Positions 27,740 through 36,257 of a stretch of 53,792 bases of DNA are shown here, one piece after another; the stretch's first letter is position 1, and every line of letters starts with the position of its first letter. Under the pieces are notes generated by a model. It did no database searches. It was given only the letters and a program-made list of their open reading frames with translations, and was not told the DNA's origin. A program made the translations under genes and the position numbers. Source of the DNA: Deltaproteobacteria bacterium PRO3 (GTDB lineage Bacteria > UBA10199 > DSSB01); contig SZOV01000011.1 in NCBI GenBank assembly GCA_030263375.1, positions 1-53,792 of the forward strand. Reading direction: 5' to 3'.

Positions 27740-28861
27740 ATGTCCGAGATCAAAGCAGGCCTGAAAGACGTCGTTGTCGCCAAGAGCGAGGTGTGCTCCA
27801 TCGACGGGGACAAGGGCGAACTCATCTACGCCGGCATCAACATCCACGAACTGGCCGAACACGCGACCTTCGAGGAGGTCGTCTACCTCCTCCTCCACCG
27901 GCGTCTGCCCAACCAGGCCCAGCTGGCCGAGCTCGACAAGGCGCTCAAGTCCCAGCGCGCCATCCCCGACGGCGTCTTGCAGCTGCTGCGCATGCTGCCC
28001 AAGACCACCGAGCCGATGGACGCCCTGCGCACGGCGGTCTCCGCGCTCTCTTCCTACGACCCCAATCCCGAGGACAATTCGATCGAAGCCAGCAAGGCCC
28101 GGGTGCTGCGGCTCGTCGCCCAGATGCCGACCATCGTCGCCGCCTTCCAGCGGATCCGCAGCGGGCAGGACCTGATCGCGCCCAAGGCCGCGCTCGGCCA
28201 GGCCGCAAATTTCCTCTACATGCTTTCCGGCAAAGAGCCCGACCCGACCAGCGCCCGCGTCTTCGACATCGCGCTGATCCTGCACGCCGACCACGGCTTC
28301 AACGCCTCCACCTTCGCCGCGCGGGTGACCGCCAGCACGCTCTCCGACGTCTACAGCGCGATCACCTCGGCGATCGGCACCTTGAAGGGTCCGCTGCACG
28401 GCGGCGCCAACCAGCGCGTCATGGAGATGCTGCTCGAGATCGGCGACAAGGATCCCCTCGCCTACGTCAAGGACCTGCTGGGCCGGCACGAGAAGATCAT
28501 GGGCTTCGGCCACCGCGTCTACCGCACCGAGGACCCGCGCGCGACGCACCTGCGCAAGATGAGCCAGCAGCTCAGCCTCGCCACCGGCAACCTCAAGTGG
28601 TACGAGATGTCGAAGAAGATCGAAGACTTCATGATCGCCGAGAAGAAAATCAACGCGAACGTCGACTTCTACTCCGCCTCCGTCTACTACACCTTGGGGA
28701 TCCCCACCGACCTCTTCACCCTGCTCTTCGCGATGAGCCGCATCTCGGGCTGGGGCGCCCATGTCCTCGAGCAATACGCCGACAACCGGCTGATCCGTCC
28801 CCGCGAGGACTACGTGGGACCCAAGGACCAACACTGGGTCCCGATCGCGCAGCGTCCTTAA
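27740..28861 (+). CDS. Citrate synthase
   Basis: 373 residues, the short bacterial/archaeal (type I-like, CitZ/PrpC) length. LILHADHGFNASTFAARV, GPLHGGANQRVMEMLLEIG with the first catalytic His, MGFGHRVYRTEDPRA with the second, and NVDFYSASVYYTLGIP with the catalytic Asp are all present. It condenses oxaloacetate with acetyl-CoA. 2-Methylcitrate synthase is close in sequence and cannot be excluded, but no prp genes are nearby. It has its own AT-rich promoter region. Confidence 0.94.
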   Translation: MSEIKAGLKDVVVAKSEVCSIDGDKGELIYAGINIHELAEHATFEEVVYLLLHRRLPNQAQLAELDKALKSQRAIPDGVLQLLRMLPKTTEPMDALRTAVSALSSYDPNPEDNSIEASKARVLRLVAQMPTIVAAFQRIRSGQDLIAPKAALGQAANFLYMLSGKEPDPTSARVFDIALILHADHGFNASTFAARVTASTLSDVYSAITSAIGTLKGPLHGGANQRVMEMLLEIGDKDPLAYVKDLLGRHEKIMGFGHRVYRTEDPRATHLRKMSQQLSLATGNLKWYEMSKKIEDFMIAEKKINANVDFYSASVYYTLGIPTDLFTLLFAMSRISGWGAHVLEQYADNRLIRPREDYVGPKDQHWVPIAQRP

Positions 28862-28998
28862 AACCTCCCTTATTTCGGGAACTTGAGTCGCCGCCGCTTT
28901 GGGGATGGCCTTTCTTTTTCCCCTCATGTAACCTTTTTTCCAAGGTCTTCGTCCGAGAGGATGAAGCGGGGGCTATCAGCCTATTGCGGAGGGAAATC

Positions 28999-29385
28999 AT
29001 GAAAAAACTACTCTTGAGCTTGAGCCTGTTCGCGGCGGTATTCGCCAGCTTCAGCTTGGCCGCGCCGAGCGCCCAGGCCCTCGACACCGTGGTCGTCGGA
29101 CAACGTCCCTATGGTTACGGTTACGGTTACGGCTACGGTTACTATGGTGGCTACGGTCCCTATCCTTACGCCGGTTACGTCCCCTACCCCGGTCCCTACG
29201 CGGGTTATGTCCCGGGCGCGGTCCCACCGGTGGGCCCTTACTACTACTCGCCCAACCCAGCCCTACAACAGCCTTACAACAGCGCCGGCAACCCCTTCTA
29301 TCTCTACGACCAGGCGCAGCGGGTGCAAGCCGGACGGCAGCCTTTCTACCCGGTCAACCCGGTGAACAACGATTACTACTATTAG
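28999..29385 (+). CDS. Secreted Gly/Tyr/Pro-rich repeat protein
   Basis: 128 residues from the ATG at 28999 after GGAGGG. A clear signal peptide (KKLLLSLSLFAAVFASFSLA) ends near SAQA. The mature part begins with a (GY)n run coded by GGTTAC hexamers (from 29113) and continues as YP/GP/YAGYVP repeats, ending NNDYYY. It should be disordered and exported, similar in style to adhesive or envelope-associated low-complexity proteins. Function unknown. A strong terminator follows. Confidence 0.82.
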   Translation: MKKLLLSLSLFAAVFASFSLAAPSAQALDTVVVGQRPYGYGYGYGYGYYGGYGPYPYAGYVPYPGPYAGYVPGAVPPVGPYYYSPNPALQQPYNSAGNPFYLYDQAQRVQAGRQPFYPVNPVNNDYYY

Positions 29386-29409
29386 CATCTTAGGCGATGC
29401 CGGATTTCC

Positions 29410-29443
29410 AGCCCCCGTTCGCAAACGAGCGGGGGCTTTTTTT
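29410..29443 (+). terminator. Strong Rho-independent terminator
   Basis: A 12-bp stem (AGCCCCCGTTCG with CGAGCGGGGGCT, one G-T pair) closes a CAAA loop and is followed by seven T. It ends the Gly/Tyr-rich gene and insulates the NHL-repeat gene downstream. Confidence 0.92.
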
Positions 29444-29485
29444 CTTCCCGTTGCATCCCTCGGACATCCGTTCTAAGCAGCGCCC

Positions 29486-30955
29486 ATGTCGCTCTTCGCC
29501 TTCGAAGGCCGCATCCATGCCCCCGAATTCCGCGAGGGCCTGACTTGGTTCAACGTCGCCGCCCCGCTGCGGATGAAGGACCTGCGCGGGCGCCTGGTCC
29601 TGCTCGACTTCTGGACTTATTGCTGCATCAACTGCCTCCACGTCCTGCCGGACCTGAAATTCCTCGAGCACCGCTTCACCGACCAGCTCACCGTGATCGG
29701 CGTCCACTCGCCGAAATTTCCCAACGAGAAGGTCGACGAGAACGTGCGCCAGGCCATCGCGCGCCACGGCATCGAGCACCCGGTAGTCAACGACCCGGAC
29801 TTGAGCCAGTGGCGGCAGTTCGGGATCCGCGCCTGGCCGACGCTGGCCCTGATCGACCCGGAGGGCATCGCCGTTGCGCTGGCGCCCGGCGAGGGCAACC
29901 TCGAGGCCTTGGACGAATTGATCGCCGAGCTGGTCGAGATCTTTCGGCAGAAGGGCAGCCTGAAGGAGGGTCCGGGGCCGCAGGTCGTGCCGGCACCCAT
30001 CGACGGCCCCCTGCTCTTTCCCGGGAAGGTCTGGGCCGACCCCGGCTCGGAAGAAATCTGGATCGCGGACAGCAACCACCACCGCCTCCTCGCGGTGGAC
30101 GCGACGGGACAAGTCCGCAGGCGCATCGGTTCGGGCGAGGCCGGGATGGAGGACGGCGGCTTCGAGACGGCCGGCTTCTTCCAGCCCCAGGGGCTTTGCC
30201 GCGTCGGCGACACCTTGTACGTCGCCGACACCGAGAACCACCTGCTGCGCGCGGTGGATTTGAAGCAGGGCCGCGTCGACACTGTCGCCGGCACCGGCGA
30301 GCAGGCCCCGCCCGGCGAAGGCCCGGGCCCCGGCCTCGAGGTGGCGCTCAATTCGCCCTGGGATCTCTGCTATGTCCCGCCCTATCTCTACGTGGCAATG
30401 GCGGGCTCTCACCAGGTCTGGCGCTATCACCCCGAATCGATGCTGATGGTCCCCTTCGCGGGCAGCGGCCGCGAGGCCCGCATCGACGGGCCGGCGAGCC
30501 GGGCGGCCCTCGCCCAGCCCAGCGGGCTCGCAAGCGACGGCAAACACCTCTACGTGGCCGACAGCGAGGTGAGCGCGATCCGGAGAATCTCCCTGGAAGG
30601 CGAAGTCGAGAGCCTGGTCGGCCTGGATTTATTTCTGTTCGGGGACAAGGACGGGGTCGGGAATGAGGTTCGCCTGCAACACCCCTTGGGCGTCGCCGCC
30701 CACGCCGGCGCGCTCTGGATCGCCGACACCTACAATCACCGGGTCAAGCGGCTGAACCCGGAGACCCGCGAGTGCCGCGGCTTCGCCGGCACCGGGAGAC
30801 CGGGAAAGGGATTGGGCCCGAACACGGCCTTTTTCGAGCCGGGCGGGATCTCGGCGCGCGGCGGCGAGCTCTTCGTCGCCGACACGAACAACCACCGCAT
30901 CGTCATCCTGGACCTTGCAAGCGGCGAGGGCCGCGAGCTCCCGATAAAAATTTAG
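29486..30955 (+). CDS. Thioredoxin-like / NHL-repeat protein (NHLRC2 type)
   Basis: 489 residues. Residues 1-160 form a thioredoxin/TlpA-like domain with DFWTYCCINCLHVLPDL, so the redox pair is Cys47/Cys50 after an extra Cys46. Residues 170-485 hold NHL beta-propeller repeats: IADSNHHRLLAVD, VADTENHLLRAVD, VADSEVSAIRRI, IADTYNHRVKRL and VADTNNHRIVILD. The same order is seen in animal NHLRC2 and its bacterial homologs. There is no signal peptide, so it is probably cytoplasmic. The TAG stop lies inside the terminator stem. Confidence 0.92.
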   Translation: MSLFAFEGRIHAPEFREGLTWFNVAAPLRMKDLRGRLVLLDFWTYCCINCLHVLPDLKFLEHRFTDQLTVIGVHSPKFPNEKVDENVRQAIARHGIEHPVVNDPDLSQWRQFGIRAWPTLALIDPEGIAVALAPGEGNLEALDELIAELVEIFRQKGSLKEGPGPQVVPAPIDGPLLFPGKVWADPGSEEIWIADSNHHRLLAVDATGQVRRRIGSGEAGMEDGGFETAGFFQPQGLCRVGDTLYVADTENHLLRAVDLKQGRVDTVAGTGEQAPPGEGPGPGLEVALNSPWDLCYVPPYLYVAMAGSHQVWRYHPESMLMVPFAGSGREARIDGPASRAALAQPSGLASDGKHLYVADSEVSAIRRISLEGEVESLVGLDLFLFGDKDGVGNEVRLQHPLGVAAHAGALWIADTYNHRVKRLNPETRECRGFAGTGRPGKGLGPNTAFFEPGGISARGGELFVADTNNHRIVILDLASGEGRELPIKI

Positions 30956-30980
30956 GGGCGCCGGAGACGGCGCCCCTAAA
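30951..30980. terminator. Bidirectional terminator between convergent genes
   Basis: A perfect 13-bp stem (TTTAGGGGCGCCG / CGGCGCCCCTAAA) with GAGA loop is flanked by A/T runs on both sides. It overlaps the TAG stop of the NHL gene and also lies 25 bases after the stop of the minus-strand gene at 31005. Confidence 0.9.
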
Positions 30981-31004
30981 AATTCATCCGCAAATGGTCG
31001 TCGT

Positions 31005-31928
31005 TTAGTAGTCGATCGTGACGCCGCTCGTGGCCTCAAAGGGCGTGCCGTTTTTCATCCGGCCCGAGAAGGTCACGACGTTGTTGCCGCGCGGCTGGTA
31101 CTTGACAAAGTCCCAGGCCTCGATCGAGAAATTGACGTCGGTAACGCCGTTCTTGTTGCGGTCGCCGACCTTGGCCTTCGCGGCGGAGGCCCGCACCGGG
31201 TTCGGCAGCGTGAAGCTGTTCACCTTGGTCAAGGCGACGCTGTTGAGCTCGACGTCGTCGACGGTCATTCCCTTGGGCGCCTCGAGGATCACTTCGACGT
31301 TGCCCTTGGCCGTGCCTTTCTTGATGTCGGTCTTCACGCCCTTGCCGCGGATCTCGACGCTGGCCTTCTTGATCTCGGGAGCGACCTCGCCCTTCTTGGG
31401 ACGAGGCGCGGGCTTGGGCCGGATTACGACCTTTTCGTCCAAGGTCGCGGTAAACTTGTCACCGAAGGCCACCGAGGCCTGCGAGCCCTGGCCCTCCACC
31501 ATCACGTCGCCGCCCACCGGGACGCTCTCGCCGTTGACGGCCTGGATGGAATCGAGGGCCACTACCAGCTTGCCCTTCTTCTTGTCGGCGACGACCTGCT
31601 TGATCGTGCCTCGCCCCACCGCGCCGGAGGCGATGACGGGACGCCCGCTGCCGACGTCCTCGTTGGCGAGGAAGTATACCGTCTCGCCGGGTTGGCTGAG
31701 CCCGCTGCTCAGCACCGTCGCCATCTGGATCATGAAGCTGGAACCGGGCTTGACCACCGAGGCGGGCGCGGCGCGGCGCTTCTTGACGGCCTTCTTGGCG
31801 CCGCCCTCTTCGCCGCCGCCCTCCGGCTTGATGCTTTCCCCGACCGGGACAACGACTTGGGCGTGCAGCAGGGGCGAGACGGCGCCCATCAACAGGACCA
31901 ACGAGAGAATCGAAAATCGACGACGCAT
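31005..31928 (-). CDS. Secreted protein of unknown function
   Basis: 307 residues with a signal peptide (RRRFSILSLVLLMGAVSPLLHA). A Gly/Glu then Lys/Arg-rich linker (residues 30-55) is followed by beta-rich sequence, including VASGAVGRGTIKQV-like strands (about 100-160) similar in feel to organic-solvent-tolerance/TraB-like beta domains. The last 70 residues are regular (DRNKNGVTDVNFSIEAWDF) and may be a Calx/Ig-like module. I recognise no family. It lies 18 bases after the next secreted-protein gene, so the two form an operon. Confidence 0.75.
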   Translation of the reverse strand: MRRRFSILSLVLLMGAVSPLLHAQVVVPVGESIKPEGGGEEGGAKKAVKKRRAAPASVVKPGSSFMIQMATVLSSGLSQPGETVYFLANEDVGSGRPVIASGAVGRGTIKQVVADKKKGKLVVALDSIQAVNGESVPVGGDVMVEGQGSQASVAFGDKFTATLDEKVVIRPKPAPRPKKGEVAPEIKKASVEIRGKGVKTDIKKGTAKGNVEVILEAPKGMTVDDVELNSVALTKVNSFTLPNPVRASAAKAKVGDRNKNGVTDVNFSIEAWDFVKYQPRGNNVVTFSGRMKNGTPFEATSGVTIDY

Positions 31929-31946
31929 GGCTTCTCCTTCTTGAGG

Positions 31947-32612
31947 CTAGTTAGGCTTCTTTTTTCCGCCGAGCTTTTCCAGGATGTCGACGGCCAAATT
32001 GAGCGCGTAGGCCGGGGCCTTGGCGACGCTGTCGGCGTCGGAGGCCTTGCCCACCTCGCGGTACCATTTGTTCATGCCGCCCATCGCGAGGACCATCAGG
32101 CGTACCCCGCTCTCGGAGAGCGTCTTCACCTGGTCTTGGAAGAGATAGATCACCGCGGGGGCGAGGAACTTGGGATCGACGGTCTCGGGTTTCAGCTCGA
32201 AGGTGTTGCTCTTGCCGACCTGCGAAAAGGTCAGGTCGAGGGTCTGCTCGGCCGGCGCCGCCTGTAGCGCTTTGAGCACCGGATTGCCCTTGAGGAGATC
32301 GGCCCGCACCAGGCCTTGCTCGGTGGCGATCTTCCCCACGGAGGCCTGTACTTGGTTGAGCAAGGCCTTGCCGCTCTCCGCGTCGAGCCGGTTCATCGCG
32401 AGGGCGTAAAAAATGAGGGCGCTTTGGATCTTGCTGCTTTCGACCTCCTGGGCGGCGTTGCCCTTGGTGTCGTAGCCAACCTTGGCGGTACCATCGGAGC
32501 CAAAGGCGATCTTGGTGACCAAGAGGGCCTTTTCGGCCTGGGCCCTCCCGGGGACAGGCAGGGCCAGGAACAGCAGTACCGGAAAAATCTTGAATAATAA
32601 TCGGAAATTCAT
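31947..32612 (-). CDS. Secreted protein of unknown function
   Basis: 221 residues with a signal peptide (LLFKIFPVLLFLALPVPGRA) and cleavage near AQA. The mature region is helical, with NTFELKPETVDPKFLAPAV and an end motif ILEKLGGKKKPN. No Cys is present in the mature protein. I do not recognise it. It is the first gene of a two-gene minus-strand operon with another secreted protein. Confidence 0.75.
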   Translation of the reverse strand: MNFRLLFKIFPVLLFLALPVPGRAQAEKALLVTKIAFGSDGTAKVGYDTKGNAAQEVESSKIQSALIFYALAMNRLDAESGKALLNQVQASVGKIATEQGLVRADLLKGNPVLKALQAAPAEQTLDLTFSQVGKSNTFELKPETVDPKFLAPAVIYLFQDQVKTLSESGVRLMVLAMGGMNKWYREVGKASDADSVAKAPAYALNLAVDILEKLGGKKKPN

Positions 32613-32702
32613 GAGGTCTCCTTGTCGCGGCTGGACATGGTTTAGTGGATCTTGCGGGGATTATCAACCTTTACCATCTACGACGGAGCCCGGAAAAAAG
32701 GG

Positions 32703-34577
32703 TTAAATTCCCCCCGGCTTGGTCGCGGGCGCCGCAGGCTTGCGGGTCTTCAAGTAGATGTCCCAGACTTTCTTCTGCCGCGACCAGAGATAGCCGCGGT
32801 AGCCGCCGTACTCGAGGTCGAGTCGCCCGGCGCGCTTCGATTCGAGGTAGCGGGCGGCGCGGGACTCGGCGGAACGGATATCCGCCTCGGTCAGGGTGGT
32901 GGTTCCGTACAGACGGAGGGCCTGTCCGTATTTCGGAAAAAAATCCCGGGGAATCTGCAAGGCCGCCAGACAGAGCAGGACCGAGATCGCGAGGGCGCGG
33001 GGAACGCCGGACAGTTTTTCCAAGAGCCAGCCGGCGCCGTAAATCGCGAGCGCGAGGACCCCGAAGAAGAAATACTCGAAGTAGCGGTAGGGATTGGGCA
33101 GCAGGTCGAGGAGGGTCGCGGCGCCCATCGCGATTAGCCAGGCCGCGAGCAGGGCCGAGGCCGAGTCGCGAAGCCGGGCGACGCAGGCGACCAGGCCCAA
33201 CGGGGCCAGCAGGATCGGGACGAGGCCGGAGTTCTTCCAGGACCATTGCCAAAGGTCTTTCAGAGCGAAGCCCTTTCCCTTCATCGTCTTCAGGTACTCC
33301 ACGCCCTCGGGCGCCAAGGCGGAGAAATTTTTCACGATGTAGTCGAACTCGTAGGTCGGCTCCCAGGGATACTTCGCCAGCAAGGGCCCCAGCCAGGTAC
33401 CCACCGGGATCGCGAGGCCCAGGCCAAAGACGAGGGCCCCTTTCCAGGCGGGCCCGAGCGGTTGACGGCAACAGGCGCGGCGCAGCAATTCCAGCGGGAG
33501 AAAGCAGGCCATGATCGCGCCCATCCGCAGGGCGAAGAAGGGATGCAGCAGGACGCCGGTGCCGAAGACCAGGCCCGCGGCGAAGCAGAGCCCCGCAGAG
33601 TTCAATTCGCTCTTCAGCAATATATAGAAAACGGCCGCCGAGAGGCACCAGGCGATCGACCAATACCAAGGAAAGAAGACGATGGGGATGCCGAGCGAGA
33701 GCCCGCCGCCGCTGACGAAGAGCGCGGCGAAGGCGCCCAGCGCCCCGACCAACCGGCTCTTCCCCAAATAGGAGAAGAAGCCGTACATGCAGGCGAGGAA
33801 GATCGGCACCATCAGGACGGAAAAATAGCGGAACAGGTCGATATAGAGCAGTCCCGGCGTGAGCGTCTTCAAGCCCGCGAGCAGGGCGTGAAAGCCCATC
33901 GGGTGGATGTTGAGAATGAAAGTAGTGAAGAAGGGCAGCCCGTCCGGAAAGGGGCCGTCGACCATCGTCCCCAAGGTGTTGATCAGGTGCGGGTAGCCGT
34001 CGCCGGAGAGATTGAGGCTGGTGCCGCGGGCGCGCAGCGTCATCTCGAGGAGCAGAACACCGCCCACCGCCAGCAGGCCGTAGGTCGCCAACCGCTCGGG
34101 GCGCTCCGGCCGAGGAGTTTGCGCCTCGCGGAGCAGCCGCTCCATCGGGAGCTTTCCGGCCAGCCAGCCCAGCACCAGGTAGGAAACCGCGAGACAAGCC
34201 AAGACGCTCCAAGGGCGGTAGCCCAGGTGCAGGGTCTTTTGCAAAAGGGCCGCGAAGACGTGGGCCGTCATGCCGAAGGCAAAGGCCATCAGGAGTCGCC
34301 CGCCGCCGAGGGCCTCGCCGAGCCCTGCCGCGGGCCAACGCCGCGCAAAGAAGGCCAGGCCCGGCAATAAGTAGAGGCCGTAGAAGACCGAGGCCAGCTT
34401 GACAAGCGTCCACAGGGAGACCTGAAGCAGGTAGCTCTGGTCCGCGCCCTTGCGCAGGACCTCGGGATAGGCGCGCAGGGCCCAAACCGCGAGGGCGAGC
34501 GGCAGCAAAAAGGCGAACCAGGCGAGGTCGCGGCGCGGGCCGGGGAGCGGCGCGGGCGCCGGGGCGGCGGTTTCCAT
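32703..34577 (-). CDS. Large multi-span membrane protein, GT-C-like
   Basis: 624 residues from the ATG at 34577. About a dozen hydrophobic segments are followed by a soluble tail of about 70 residues (KYGQALRLYGTTTLTEAD onward). SGDGYPHLINTLGTMVDG lies in an early periplasmic loop and LDLLPNPYRYFEYFFFG near the end, both as in GT-C or DUF6541-like sugar transferases. The frame is open to 34667, but that extension (MIRTCDLGFRRP) is the antisense of a tRNA fragment and is not coding. Function inferred only from topology. Confidence 0.8.
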   Translation of the reverse strand: METAAPAPAPLPGPRRDLAWFAFLLPLALAVWALRAYPEVLRKGADQSYLLQVSLWTLVKLASVFYGLYLLPGLAFFARRWPAAGLGEALGGGRLLMAFAFGMTAHVFAALLQKTLHLGYRPWSVLACLAVSYLVLGWLAGKLPMERLLREAQTPRPERPERLATYGLLAVGGVLLLEMTLRARGTSLNLSGDGYPHLINTLGTMVDGPFPDGLPFFTTFILNIHPMGFHALLAGLKTLTPGLLYIDLFRYFSVLMVPIFLACMYGFFSYLGKSRLVGALGAFAALFVSGGGLSLGIPIVFFPWYWSIAWCLSAAVFYILLKSELNSAGLCFAAGLVFGTGVLLHPFFALRMGAIMACFLPLELLRRACCRQPLGPAWKGALVFGLGLAIPVGTWLGPLLAKYPWEPTYEFDYIVKNFSALAPEGVEYLKTMKGKGFALKDLWQWSWKNSGLVPILLAPLGLVACVARLRDSASALLAAWLIAMGAATLLDLLPNPYRYFEYFFFGVLALAIYGAGWLLEKLSGVPRALAISVLLCLAALQIPRDFFPKYGQALRLYGTTTLTEADIRSAESRAARYLESKRAGRLDLEYGGYRGYLWSRQKKVWDIYLKTRKPAAPATKPGGI

Positions 34578-34632
34578 GCGCGCCAACATAGCAAGAGCCG
34601 CCGGGAATATCCTGGAAAAAATGCCGGGCGTT

Positions 34633-34679
34633 GGTCTGCGGAACCCGAGGTCGCATGTTCGAATCATGCCGGGCGCCCA
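34633..34679 (+). tRNA. 3' fragment of a tRNA-Arg-like gene (remnant)
   Basis: The T arm is intact: GCATG TTCGAAT CATGC (34653-34669), then an acceptor-like CGGGCGC and CCA-like end. Before it, GGT CTGCGGA ACC resembles an anticodon arm with GCG (Arg), though only three pairs form. No D arm or 5' acceptor is present. ATGCCGGGCG occurs twice (34621, 34665). A lone tRNA 3' end is what integrative elements leave at an attachment site. It lies at the left edge of the low-GC segment. Confidence 0.6.
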
Positions 34680-34700
34680 ATTTTTGCCTATCTAATTAAG

Positions 34701-34852
34701 AACGGCGAACGTCACGATTTTCAAAAGATAACCGCTAGGTTCGATTCAAACTTTCCAACAGGAGGAAATCGGGATTTGCAGTGAACAATGGCGCCTGCCC
34801 GGAGAAGCTCTGGATCTAGACAATGACATCGGCGCTTGCGACGTTCGCCGTT
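34701..34852. repeat. 152-bp segment bounded by 13-bp perfect inverted repeats
   Basis: AACGGCGAACGTC (34701-34713) and GACGTTCGCCGTT (34840-34852) are exact reverse complements. The interior has no gene. It may be a small non-autonomous transposable remnant or long-range structure near the tRNA fragment. I saw no clear target-site duplication. The region 34578-34888 otherwise has no gene. Confidence 0.45.
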
Positions 34853-34888
34853 TTCATCAATTCCAGGCATCTTGATTCAGACTCACCT

Positions 34889-35449
34889 TCATTTGTTTCG
34901 ACTGGTATTCGGAAGGCTTTTCGGACTCTTCGGCTGACCGGCTTTCTGCTTGATGTTTGCCAACTTTTCCTCGACGGCCACATTGATTTGCCTGGTCAAG
35001 TGCTCTCGTGCCTGAGGCGTGGGTGCGCTTGCTTTCTCCTTGAAGCGCTCGCTCAAGTGTTCTGAGATGACCTGACGGGATACCGAGCTCGGGCCGCCCG
35101 CACGTTTTCCGCCCTTTTGAACGACGTTTGCGCCCACCGAGGCCTTGCTGCCGCCCCAGGTGACTTCGCTGAATTGCTGGTCATTCAACTTGACATAGGC
35201 CTGGCCGCTTTTCTTTAGGCTCTTCTCATACTGGGCGGCCGAATTCGCCTTGACGTAACGAACTTCCGTTCCCACCGCGAAGGCGACGACCTGTTTTGGC
35301 CCCATTTGCTTCAGGCCTTCGAGGGCCTCCCGGCTGGTGGCGATAAGATACCCCTTCCCGACAGACGCCAGGGCTTGTTTCTTCGGAGCTTCGTTGGCGT
35401 AAGCTCCTTGAGCTTTGCCCGTTTCACCCACTTTATTGCTTTGCATCAT
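34889..35449 (-). CDS. Unknown hydrophilic protein of the accessory segment
   Basis: 186 residues, no signal peptide and no Cys. The N-terminal half is mixed alpha/beta (KGYLIATSREALEGLKQMG, VAFAVGTEVRYVK). The C-terminal 70 residues are charged and helical (VISEHLSERFKEK) with a Lys/Pro/Ser-rich tail. A good ribosome site (GGGGGAG) precedes the ATG. It starts 27 bases after the stop of the 220-residue gene upstream and should share its sigma54-type promoter. No family is recognised. Confidence 0.75.
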   Translation of the reverse strand: MMQSNKVGETGKAQGAYANEAPKKQALASVGKGYLIATSREALEGLKQMGPKQVVAFAVGTEVRYVKANSAAQYEKSLKKSGQAYVKLNDQQFSEVTWGGSKASVGANVVQKGGKRAGGPSSVSRQVISEHLSERFKEKASAPTPQAREHLTRQINVAVEEKLANIKQKAGQPKSPKSLPNTSRNK

Positions 35450-35476
35450 GTAACTCCCCCTTATTGAATTGAAAAT

Positions 35477-36139
35477 TTAGCAGTAGCCCTTGAAGAAGGC
35501 CAAATTGCCGGACAGTTTGTCCTGCTGATTCCTGGAACGGATCGAAAATTCCCCCTCAGAAGTCGGCCACATAGCCGTTACATTGTCACCCTTGGCGCGA
35601 AGTGCGTCAACTCGCCGTTGACGACTCTGGTGATACTGACGCCAGGCCTGCAAAAAATCGCCGTGCTCCGGAAAGGCGGCCTCCACGAAAGCCTGGTGGG
35701 AAAGCACGTCGCGCGAAATCTTCTCCAGGACTAGCAGTCGCTTTTCTTCGCCGAGACAGCGGATCTGATGCCGATATTGCTGGTTCAAGAAATCCAGAGC
35801 TTCTTGATGTATGTTGAAGAAGGGGTCTTGGCTCGCCAAGGTATTCAGAGCCGAGACCAGCCAATGGGCCTTGCCAAGCAGGGATTTCCTTCGGTCGGCA
35901 CAGTCGGAATTTTGAGCTTCTGTGGTAAGGCCGAACATGAGAGCCATGGTGCGATCCACCAAGTTATCGATATGACGGCTCTCGGGTGAAAAAGAGAACC
36001 CATGGCTTCGCAAGCTCGGAGGCAAAGGGGGTACGACGTCGTTGAATTCAGAAAAGTCCTCTAGAAAAGAAATCTCCGGCATCTGGTCATCCGCCTGATC
36101 CAAAAGCTGTTTCAACGCCAATTCGAGATTTTCTTCCAT
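35477..36139 (-). CDS. Unknown helical protein of the accessory segment
   Basis: 220 residues from the ATG at 36139, preceded by GGGGGG. Acidic N-terminus (MEENLELALKQLLDQADDQ), then a helical region with HWLVSALNTLASQDPFFNIH and KRLLVLEKISRDVLSHQAF. No signal peptide or membrane segment. An open frame upstream (MFNLLKLLNL...) runs through the promoter and is rejected. A sigma54-type promoter ends 26 bases before the start. First gene of a two-gene operon; function unknown. Confidence 0.75.
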   Translation of the reverse strand: MEENLELALKQLLDQADDQMPEISFLEDFSEFNDVVPPLPPSLRSHGFSFSPESRHIDNLVDRTMALMFGLTTEAQNSDCADRRKSLLGKAHWLVSALNTLASQDPFFNIHQEALDFLNQQYRHQIRCLGEEKRLLVLEKISRDVLSHQAFVEAAFPEHGDFLQAWRQYHQSRQRRVDALRAKGDNVTAMWPTSEGEFSIRSRNQQDKLSGNLAFFKGYC

Positions 36140-36164
36140 GGTGTTCCCCCCTGCCTCGAGATAA

Positions 36165-36180
36165 AGCAAGCGGAATGCCA
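36165..36180 (-). promoter_or_regulatory. Sigma54-type -24/-12 promoter P1
   Basis: On the minus strand the sequence is TGGCATTCCGCTTGCT. TGGCA and TTGC are correctly spaced (GG to GC 10 bases apart) for the sigma54 consensus. It would start transcription about 15 bases before the 220-residue gene. The sequence around it (TTTTGGCATTCCnCTTGCTTT) is shared with P2. Confidence 0.8.
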
Positions 36181-36241
36181 AAATTAAATTTAATAATTTC
36201 AATAAGTTAAACAATTCATTTTATTCCCATAAGTTCAAAAA

Positions 36242-36257
36242 TGTAAAAATTTTGTAA
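36242..36257 (+). promoter_or_regulatory. Island motif copy S1 (TGTAA-N6-TGTAA), probable activator site
   Basis: TGTAAAAATTTTGTAA is a direct repeat of TGTAA one helical turn apart. It lies 61 bp upstream of P1 (outside the promoter), a position usual for enhancer sites of sigma54 activators. The same pattern recurs at 37818 and 42525. The gap 36140-36534 holds this motif, P1, and a hairpin; I accept no gene in it. Confidence 0.6.

Noticed and set aside
34578-34667. Longer N-terminus for the membrane protein at 32703 (MIRTCDLGFRRP...)
   Set aside because: This is the antisense translation of the tRNA 3' fragment, a common artefact, and the true membrane protein begins METAAP.
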